16,863 nucleotides of DNA, taken from positions 1-16,863 of the forward strand of contig JACQNA010000071.1 of NCBI GenBank assembly GCA_016203335.1, in the 5' to 3' direction. This document shows, in pieces, positions 7,934-13,400 of this stretch. The DNA comes from Candidatus Woesearchaeota archaeon (GTDB lineage Archaea > Nanobdellota > Nanobdellia > Woesearchaeales > JACQNA01). The notes under the pieces were generated by a model. That model ran no database searches and had not been told where the DNA came from. It saw nothing but the letters and a program-made list of their open reading frames with translations. Position 1 is the first letter of the stretch. The number at the start of each line of letters is the position of its first letter. The position numbers and the translations under genes are program-made.

Positions 7934-7948
7934 ATTTTCTACAGAGCC
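7934..7948. repeat. Right terminal inverted repeat of the MITE-like element
   Basis: ATTTTCTACAGAGCC, the perfect inverse of 7594-7608. It shares 14 of 15 bases with the right IS end at 10315-10329. Confidence 0.9.
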
Positions 7949-7957
7949 CTTTCTGTT
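7949..7957. repeat. 9-bp target-site duplication, right copy
   Basis: CTTTCTGTT, identical to 7585-7593. Confidence 0.85.
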
Positions 7958-7959
7958 AC

Positions 7960-8227
7960 GTAAACTTCCCAACTGATGAATATACGGGCTTTTGGCGAAG
8001 GCTCGTAAAACGAGGGTTGCCGTCAGGCTCGGCTGAGCTGTATGACCCTAAGGCCGACATTTCCCGTAGGGAGTGCAGTCACTCGCTTCGCTCATTCCGC
8101 AGTATCGGAAATCCACAGATTTCCGAACCATCCCCTTTGTCTGCTCTCAGTATACATTGAAGAGCCTCGCAATTAAGACGGCAACCTTCCCTTCGCCAAA
8201 AGCCCAGCAGTACGTTAAGAAGTTTAC
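7960..8227. repeat. 268-bp imperfect foldback (inverted-repeat) element
   Basis: Three paired blocks in mirrored order define it: 7960-7968 with 8219-8227 (GTAAACTTC, 9 bp), 7986-8001 with 8190-8205 (GGGCTTTTGGCGAAGG, 16 bp perfect) and 8015-8024 with 8177-8186 (GGTTGCCGTC, 10 bp). Smaller hairpins lie inside, including CTCGT/ACGAG at 8002-8014 and TCGGAAATC/GATTTCCGA at 8105-8126. The last hairpin stem also occurs inside the MITE-like element at 7624-7645. There is no convincing reading frame. The right end overlaps the stop codon of the gene ending at 8224, so a transcript of that gene would run into this structure; it could act as a terminator or be a small mobile repeat. No flanking duplication was found. 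Confidence 0.6.
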
Positions 8228-9036
8228 TTTACACTTTCCAAAAAGCCAGTCAGCTCTTTATCTTTCCTATCCATGGGCTCAGGCTGCTCTTTCGTTTCCA
8301 GGAACGCCTGCAGAAACCTCGGCTTTGCCCTGGTGGTGAGCAGCCCGGCAATGAGCTGCGCAAGGATCTCCGGCTTTATCCTGGATTCCCGGAGAAGCAC
8401 GGCGAGCAGCTCCTGGTTCTCTTCCTTGCCCAGGATTCTCTTGACTGCGTGCTGGCTGAGCAGCTGCTGGATAAACCTTTCTTTGGCTGCCTGATTGAAG
8501 ATGCCTGCCTCGTTCTCGATAAGCGCTGCGAGCTTTGCCGGCTTGCTGAGCAGCATGAACTTAATCAGCTGCAGGGCGCGCATGGTGGGGTGGTAGTCCT
8601 GCCGGTCAATCGTGTTCATGATGTCAAACAGGATGTTTTCTATCCTGATGACCGAGATCTGGCGCTGCTCGAGCAGCTCTGCTGCCTGCTTCCGGTTTGC
8701 TGCCGCCATGGCGCCGAGGACAACCACGCGCTCATATGATTTCTTTCCCAGCGCCGCCAGCCGCTTTTCCATCTCCGCGAGGATCATCCCGTCGTCGAAC
8801 CGCTTTTCGATGAACTTTTCGACGGATTCCGGAAGCGTCATGGCGTCCAATGTGAGGTTTGCCGAGGTGCTGATGGAGGTGGAAAGCTCCACCTGCTGGA
8901 TGTTCTGGACTTTTCCCTCATGCACCCGCACCGCAAGAATGTCGATCTCCTTGTTCTTCCCGACCTTGATGGACTGCATGGTGAAGAAGCCGTGCGCGTG
9001 CAGCCAATAGCTGGCGAGGTCCTTTTCCGCTATCAT
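8224..9036 (-). CDS. Protein with possible PD-(D/E)XK nuclease-like N-terminal domain, function unknown
   Basis: 270 residues, no signal peptide. The N-terminus resembles restriction-endonuclease-like folds: Glu4 in a first helix (EKDLASYWLHAHGFF), then KNKEIDILAV with Asp32, a short turn, and QQVELSTS with Glu50. This matches the order E, D, (V)E of PD-(D/E)XK families, but the usual Lys two residues after the Glu is Ser52, so activity is uncertain. Residues about 100-130 (YERVVVLGAMAAANRKQAAELL) look like a further alpha/beta segment. The C-terminal 120 residues are all-helical and Leu-rich (LIKFMLLSKPAKLAALIENE, FIQQLLSQHAVKRIL). The domain assignment is by eye and tentative. ATG 9036 has a TATA box centred about 25 nt upstream, so the transcript is probably leaderless. 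The stop codon lies inside the foldback repeat. Confidence 0.8.
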   Translation of the reverse strand: MIAEKDLASYWLHAHGFFTMQSIKVGKNKEIDILAVRVHEGKVQNIQQVELSTSISTSANLTLDAMTLPESVEKFIEKRFDDGMILAEMEKRLAALGKKSYERVVVLGAMAAANRKQAAELLEQRQISVIRIENILFDIMNTIDRQDYHPTMRALQLIKFMLLSKPAKLAALIENEAGIFNQAAKERFIQQLLSQHAVKRILGKEENQELLAVLLRESRIKPEILAQLIAGLLTTRAKPRFLQAFLETKEQPEPMDRKDKELTGFLESVK

Positions 9037-9057
9037 GGCGGAGGATAAGGGGGATAA

Positions 9058-9065
9058 TTATATAA
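9058..9065 (-). promoter_or_regulatory. TATA box for the gene starting at 9036
   Basis: TTATATAA, centred about 25 nt before the ATG, as expected for a leaderless archaeal transcript. The box is palindromic, but no plus-strand gene follows it. Confidence 0.6.
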
Positions 9066-9113
9066 GTATTGCTGTGCTCGAGAAATATACTCTATCCACC
9101 ATAATATGCAATG

Positions 9114-9134
9114 AAAAAAAATAAAACAAAAAAA
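9114..9134 (-). terminator. T-rich archaeal-type terminator after the small repeat protein
   Basis: On the minus strand, three T-runs (7, 4 and 8 T) follow within a few bases of the TAA at 9140-9142. No stem-loop precedes them. Oligo-T tracts alone terminate archaeal RNA polymerase, and this is the clearest example in the window. Confidence 0.7.
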
Positions 9135-9139
9135 TGCGC

Positions 9140-9379
9140 TTATCTCCGCTTCTTGCCGCCGCGGGACATTTTCGCTGCAGCAATATGGCCGTGCTTGTCG
9201 ATAAAATAGAGGTAGCCTGACTTCTTCTTGATGCCTGCCTTTGCCACGACCTCTATCTTGGCCTTGCCCTTTTTCTTTCCGCGAGCCATCTGCGCCCGGG
9301 CGACATTGCCTTTCTTGTCGACAAAGTACAGATACCCCTTTACTTTCTTCACACCGACTTTTGCTACAATTTCTGCCAT
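9140..9379 (-). CDS. Small basic protein made of two tandem 35-residue repeats
   Basis: 79 residues from ATG 9379. The minus strand has GGTGGT ending 3 nt before the ATG, the best Shine-Dalgarno site in the window, and a TATA box at 9421-9432, so this is an independent gene even though the transposase frame runs into it. Residues 3-37 and 43-77 are two copies of one unit, E(I/V)VAKxG(V/I)KK, then GYLYF(V/I)DKxGxxARAxM(A/S)RGxKK. Each unit suggests a compact beta-hairpin (GYLYFVDKKGNVARA) flanked by Lys/Arg-rich segments. The protein is strongly basic, so nucleic-acid binding or a ribosome-associated role is plausible but unproven. I recall similar small proteins in DPANN archaea but cannot name a family. 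A T-rich terminator follows. Confidence 0.75.
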   Translation of the reverse strand: MAEIVAKVGVKKVKGYLYFVDKKGNVARAQMARGKKKGKAKIEVVAKAGIKKKSGYLYFIDKHGHIAAAKMSRGGKKRR

Positions 9380-10258
9380 CGAACCACCTTTTTTAATTGG
9401 TATGCCCCCTGGAATGTTTCTCCTATATAAATGTTGTGTAATATCGGGCTCAGTAGAAAATCTCCATAGGCGTAAGCCTATATTGTAGGCTATCAGCCTA
9501 CAAAACAGCTCTGCAGTCTGAGTCCGAATATGATGCGAGCGGACAGCATTGCCAAACAGCCTCTTCAATGCAGAAAATAGGCTTTCTACAATGTTCCTCT
9601 GCCAGTATAAGCACCAGTCAAAGCAATCCCGCATCAGCTTCCGGTGCCTTCCCCGACGGCAGTTCTTTCGCACCGGGGCAACAGCGAACGTACCATGCTC
9701 ATCCAGCCATTGATGCAGCCACTCTGCATCAAACCCCTTGTCCATGAGCATCACATCCATCTCCGGGTGTTGCCGATGCAACTGCGGAATGGCTCGAGCT
9801 TCATGTCTGGGCCTGGCAAACATCGTACCAGCAACGAACTTCCGCTGCTGGACGTCAACAAGGGAAATAAGCTGCACCGGCCTGCCGACAGGTCCTGCCC
9901 GGTCAATGCGCTTCAGGTAGTAATGGCTCGGTCCAGAACGGGCAAAGCCCGTTCCGTCCGCAGCAGCGAGCTGCACATGCGGACTAATAGTAGCAGCTAA
10001 TAATGACTGCCACAAGGCTTTTGGAAGCCGCCGGGCTGCCTTTTGGAGCGTGGTCCAGTGGAGCTTAATATGGTAATACTCGTCAAGAAACCGCATTGCT
10101 CTCCGATAAGAGAGGCGATATACCTCTTTAATGACTAAGCCTAAGCAGAGTACCCAAGTCTGGATCTTCTTCGGCCCCATGTGGTGAATCCACCTGGGAT
10201 GCCCTGCCTGCCGGAACAACCGGTATATTTTTCTATCCAAACGTTTTTCTTTTTTCAT
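9140..10258 (-). CDS. IS4/IS5-superfamily DDE transposase, frame continuing past the IS end
   Basis: About 271 residues are encoded inside the IS (10258 to 9447). The frame then runs on through the terminal repeat and the promoter region into the small gene, ending at its stop at 9140 (372 codons). The catalytic set is Asp101 (AADGTGF), Asp173 (LMDKGFD) and Glu225 in YWQRNIVESLFSALK, which fits the IS4/IS5 signature Y-(2)-R-(3)-E-(6)-K exactly. The N-terminal half is a basic helical DNA-binding region. ATG 10258 is chosen because a TATA-like TATTTAA lies about 50 nt upstream and GGTGGGAG about 12 nt upstream; GTG 10294 would fall before the predicted transcript start. No frameshift or internal stop is seen, so the enzyme may be active. 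The right and left IS repeats bracket it, and it could mobilise the MITE-like element. Confidence 0.85.
   Translation of the reverse strand: MKKEKRLDRKIYRLFRQAGHPRWIHHMGPKKIQTWVLCLGLVIKEVYRLSYRRAMRFLDEYYHIKLHWTTLQKAARRLPKALWQSLLAATISPHVQLAAADGTGFARSGPSHYYLKRIDRAGPVGRPVQLISLVDVQQRKFVAGTMFARPRHEARAIPQLHRQHPEMDVMLMDKGFDAEWLHQWLDEHGTFAVAPVRKNCRRGRHRKLMRDCFDWCLYWQRNIVESLFSALKRLFGNAVRSHHIRTQTAELFCRLIAYNIGLRLWRFSTEPDITQHLYRRNIPGGIPIKKGGSMAEIVAKVGVKKVKGYLYFVDKKGNVARAQMARGKKKGKAKIEVVAKAGIKKKSGYLYFIDKHGHIAAAKMSRGGKKRR
9383..9388 (-). promoter_or_regulatory. Shine-Dalgarno site of the small repeat protein
   Basis: The minus strand reads GGTGGT, 3 nt before ATG 9379, and matches the archaeal anti-SD. 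It supports independent translation of the 79-residue protein within the longer transposase frame. Confidence 0.7.
9421..9432 (-). promoter_or_regulatory. TATA box of the small repeat protein gene
   Basis: The minus strand reads ATTTATATAGGA, identical to the box at 7568-7579. Predicted transcription from about 9400 leaves a 20-nt leader carrying the GGTGGT site. The IS terminus begins 14 bp upstream of this box, so the insertion left the core promoter intact. Confidence 0.65.
9447..9461. repeat. Left terminal repeat of the IS
   Basis: GGCTCAGTAGAAAAT. It differs from the MITE-like end only at base 6 (A for T). On the minus strand that change creates TGA in a frame other than the one the transposase now uses. 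Confidence 0.85.
9466..9502 (-). other. Two adjacent perfect hairpins at the transposase 3' end
   Basis: ATAGGC-GTAA-GCCTAT (9466-9481, 6-bp stem) and TGTAGGCT-ATC-AGCCTACA (9484-9502, 8-bp stem). They lie within codons for the conserved transposase C-terminus. They could slow transcription or translation, or be recognised at the IS end. The role is inferred. Confidence 0.5.
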
Positions 10259-10260
10259 GG

Positions 10261-10299
10261 TGGGGTACGCTCCCACCCCCAATAGCAGCTTCACAGCTG
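10261..10299 (-). other. Two hairpins in the transposase leader region
   Basis: On the minus strand, GCAGCT-GTGA-AGCTGC (10284-10299) is followed by a second stem pairing GGTGGG with CCCACC just before ATG 10258. The second stem would cover the candidate GGTGGGAG ribosome binding site, which would keep transposase translation low. Depending on where transcription starts, the first hairpin may be only partly transcribed. Confidence 0.45.
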
Positions 10300-10306
10300 C
10301 ATTGGG

Positions 10307-10313
10307 TTAAATA
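10307..10313 (-). promoter_or_regulatory. TATA-like box of the transposase gene, inside the IS end
   Basis: The minus strand reads TATTTAA directly inside the right terminal repeat, so the IS carries its own promoter. A start about 25 nt downstream favours ATG 10258 over GTG 10294. Confidence 0.5.
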
Positions 10314-10314
10314 C

Positions 10315-10329
10315 TTTTTCTACAGAGCC
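10315..10329. repeat. Right terminal repeat of the IS
   Basis: TTTTTCTACAGAGCC. It matches the MITE-like right end at 14 of 15 positions. Confidence 0.85.
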
Positions 10330-10357
10330 TTATAAAAGGCAAATCTTAATAGGGTGG

Positions 10358-10379
10358 TCCCTGCGCTGAAACGCAGGGA
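10358..10379 (+). other. Isolated hairpin upstream of the RHS genes
   Basis: TCCCTGCG-CTGAAA-CGCAGGGA: a perfect 8-bp stem with a 6-nt loop, not followed by a T-run. A TATA-like TTATAAAAG at 10330-10338 lies about 25 nt before it, so it would sit at the 5' end of a transcript starting there. Otherwise the 10330-10464 gap holds only the RHS promoter. Confidence 0.5.
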
Positions 10380-10428
10380 TTTCCGGCTGAGGAAGGAGTA
10401 ATGCGCAATCGAGCCAGATCCCCGCAAC

Positions 10429-10437
10429 ATTTAAATA
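10429..10437 (+). promoter_or_regulatory. TATA box of the RHS gene set
   Basis: ATTTAAATA, centred about 32 nt before ATG 10465, which predicts a leader of only a few nucleotides. A second TATA-like sequence at 10330-10338, abutting the IS end, could give a longer transcript. Confidence 0.6.
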
Positions 10438-10464
10438 CAGGGACACCGCAGAATACTCTTAATA

Positions 10465-13400
10465 ATGAATCCGTTGAAAAGAGGGTCGGTTTTTGCAGTA
10501 TTGGCAATACTATTGGTACTGTTATCCTCGTATGCATATGCGGAGCTCGCCGGCGCAGCCCCTGAAGCGCATTCTTTCATGAAGCCGCCGGGACCTTCGG
10601 TCAGTTTGTTTACAGGGGATATGAGCTTAGGTGTTCCGCTATTGACCGTGCCGGGCAGAGGGGGGTTGGATTTTCCGGTTAGTTTAAGCTATGCTGCAGG
10701 GATACCTATGGGGACTGAAAGCAGCTGGGTAGGCTTAGGGTGGAACTTGGCGCCGGGCGCAGTAACAAGAAATGTTAATGGATTGCCTGATGATTACAAA
10801 GGCAGTGACTTTCTGGACTCCAGATATGCTACTGTCGTAGCCCAGAGCATAGGAATTTCAGGTGGGCTTGTTGATATGGCTGTTCAGGGCGGTTCAGTAA
10901 TGTTGAACGGGATTCCCGGAGAGGTTATTGTTGAGGAGGACGAGAATAAGAAGGGATCAGTTTATGTAAGAAAATCGACACCGCCTGCTGGAAGTGGTGG
11001 TGATGTCATAACGTATTATCCAACTGATGTTGAGATTAATGCTGATTTTGATAGCGCAAAAGGCTTTCTCTATTATGACAGGGTGGAAAGTAGCGGCCCG
11101 AGGCAGATGGATCGCATTAACCCCGATTCTTACTCAGTAAACGGCCCAGTTGGCGGGAGTATGTTTCCAACTGAAGAAATAGATAATGGAAAAAGAAAAT
11201 TCCATATGAAATCTGCAGATGGCGCAATCAGATCCAAGGCAGAAGACCCAGCGAAAACAGATGATGATCCCATAAAGATTGAGTATGAGGTTGTCACTGA
11301 ACGTGATCTTCCAGAAGTTAAGCCAGCGCAATATAACATGAATGCTTGGCTCAGCGATTTATCTTTTTTTCATAAATATTATAAGGCATATACGAGTGCC
11401 AGGGACGAAGTCCAGTTCAATAATTTTATCCTTGACGAGAAAGACATACAAAAAAAGTCAGTCGGATCTATTAAATCGTTTACCATAACTGACAAGTCAG
11501 GAACAAAATATGTCTATGATTATCCGGTGTATAATGTGGATAGGTACGGGGGAAATGCGCATACTGCAAGGAGAAGTCCTAGTGGGGCAATCTTAGATGA
11601 TTTTGGGCTGAATTTTGACTACGCAAGAATACCGTTGGTAGATATGGATTATGTTTCATTATCTTATTCGCAAACCAACGCTCCTTCATACTCGAACTTT
11701 GCACGGTTTCTTACTCAAAAATACGCGTATGCATGGCTGTTAACAGCAATCTTGGCTCCAAATTATAAAGATAGTGATGGCATTGCGGGGCCGTCTGACG
11801 GCGATATTGGAAACTGGATCAAGTTTGACTATGCGAAATTGTATTATGGTGATCCCCGAAAGGGTGAACCCGGCCCATATGAATACCGGAGCCCGTTTGG
11901 TGCAGGGCCGTATGACCGAAGCAAGGATGCGCCAGTAAGCGGAGATGACCAGGCTTTACAAAAAGCGCGAACTGGATTTGATATTCGCAATGCTGCGTTT
12001 AAGCAGGACAGAAAGATAAGCAGCCACAGCGCATTTGAGATTAGCTATGACTCAGAGGCATTTAGCCACGGATGGATGGAGATTGCATATCTTTCCAGCA
12101 TTGAAACTCCAACACATATTGCAAACTTCTCTACATCTCCGAAGCTGGATGGAGTTGAATTTGATTTTGAAGACCAGGATGATTCAGATGGTGACCCTGC
12201 TTGGGTTGGCAGGCAATTGAGAAAATTAGGCGAAGTGCAGCTAAAATATAAAAACCCAACCACCAGCGCAAATGAGTTGGTAAGCAAAGTAAAGCTCAAG
12301 TACGATTATAGCCTAAATAGGAATATTCCGAATGCAGCTGTTACCGGCAGCGGACGGCTGGCATTGAAGGAAGTGCAGCAGTTTGATGCGAGTGATAATC
12401 CATTGCCTCCAACCTCTTTTGGATATCCCCAATGCGGAGATTTGAGCAAGCCGGACTGTGATAATCCTTCGTGGCAGAGCGATAATTGGGCGAGAACAGA
12501 AGAGGAATGGCGCCCCTCTAGTGACTATAGATATGATGAGTTCGGCTATTTCTTTGCTGACGGCACCAGGGATAACCACCGGATAGCGGACAGGAGGATT
12601 ATGTTCAGCGGGCTGCCCATGTCCTGGGCAGAAGTAAACGAGAATGAGAAGACGCTGGCGAAGGTTGCGGCAAAGCAGGGGGATGTAGTGCCATTAGCAG
12701 ACATTGATCATGCTGATGCATGGAGCCTGACAAAAGTATGCTGGCCATCAGGCAGCTGCACTGAATACAAATATGAGATAGACCGCTATGGGCAGGTGGC
12801 AGCTGAGAAAACAACAGGAACAGATGACGCATATGCATTGACCCAGGATGGGAAATATAGCTCCTCATTTGCATGCCTGCATTATGGAGGCGGCATTAGA
12901 GTTAAGGAGATTAATATTTATCCCGAGATATCAACAGTGCCGGAGCCTACTACCGAGGTTGTAGCTGCGCTTGCAAAGAGCTCTGCTCTTATTCGTGACC
13001 GGGCAAGCGGCCAGGCAGAGCCAGTGAGAAACAGCCTGTATAAGACCTCGGCGTTAGGAACCGCTCCGCAATCATACAAAGAAGGCGAGGAATATGCGAT
13101 AACAGAGTCGTTTATTCAGAATTATATTGCAAATACCATAGTTTCTGAATTAAGCGACACAGGTAAGAGAAATGTATTAATTCAGTCTGGAATAGCAGAA
13201 CCATTACGGCATAAACAACAGTACACGCCTGGTGCAAGAAAAGTGAGGGTGGGCGGTTCTGATTATGCAATTCAAGAGGGGTATTTGCGTGACCAGGCAG
13301 AAAGAATGTATGTAACAACCCTTCGCCCAATTGCAGTTCGGGCTGGCGTATCCTTCAATGCAGAAACCAGTTCAGACTCAATACTAACTAAAAGATATTT

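Larger units (their letters stand above)
7594..7948. mobile_element. 355-bp non-autonomous element (MITE-like) related to the IS at 9447-10329
   Basis: The ends are perfect 15-bp inverted repeats: GGCTCTGTAGAAAAT at 7594-7608 and its reverse complement at 7934-7948. They differ from the two ends of the insertion sequence at 9447-10329 by one or two bases each. A 9-bp direct duplication flanks the element, so it was inserted by a transposase, most likely one acting in trans. It has no plausible coding region. The interior is a run of inverted repeats: 7624-7632/7637-7645, 7655-7659/7664-7668, 7671-7684/7719-7732 (one mismatch), 7738-7749/7792-7803 (12 bp perfect), nested hairpins 7762-7776 and 7778-7792, and 7813-7823/7920-7930 (11 bp perfect). 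The interior shares no obvious sequence with the IS, so it is not a simple deletion derivative. A structured RNA or foldback DNA is possible. Confidence 0.85.
9447..10329. mobile_element. 883-bp IS4/IS5-superfamily insertion sequence
   Basis: Bounded by GGCTCAGTAGAAAAT at 9447-9461 and the inverse-type end TTTTTCTACAGAGCC at 10315-10329; the two ends pair at 13 of 15 positions. It contains one DDE transposase gene on the minus strand. No target duplication is visible: the nine flanking bases are GTAATATCG on the left and TTATAAAAG on the right. The insertion may be old, or one junction may be rearranged. Two strong hairpins lie just inside the left end (9466-9481 and 9484-9502), in the transposase 3' coding region. 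Confidence 0.85.

Noticed and set aside
7594..8227. A tRNA, a CRISPR array or a small coding gene in the gene-free stretch
   Set aside because: No cloverleaf with a T-loop, no regularly spaced repeats, and no reading frame with a promoter or recognisable product; the content is inverted repeats.
10259..10294. A GTG start for the transposase 12 codons upstream
   Set aside because: It falls before the predicted transcript start from the internal TATA box and within a hairpin; ATG 10258 has a candidate ribosome site.
10358..10379. The perfect hairpin as an intrinsic terminator
   Set aside because: No T-run follows on either strand, and no gene ends nearby on the plus strand.
10401..10559. A 52-codon reading frame preceded by GGAAGGAG, just upstream of and overlapping the first RHS gene
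   Set aside because: Most of it is an out-of-frame reading of the RHS signal peptide, it resembles no protein I know, and the nearer TATA box would start transcription downstream of its ATG. The ribosome-site match is good, so a short leader peptide cannot be fully excluded.
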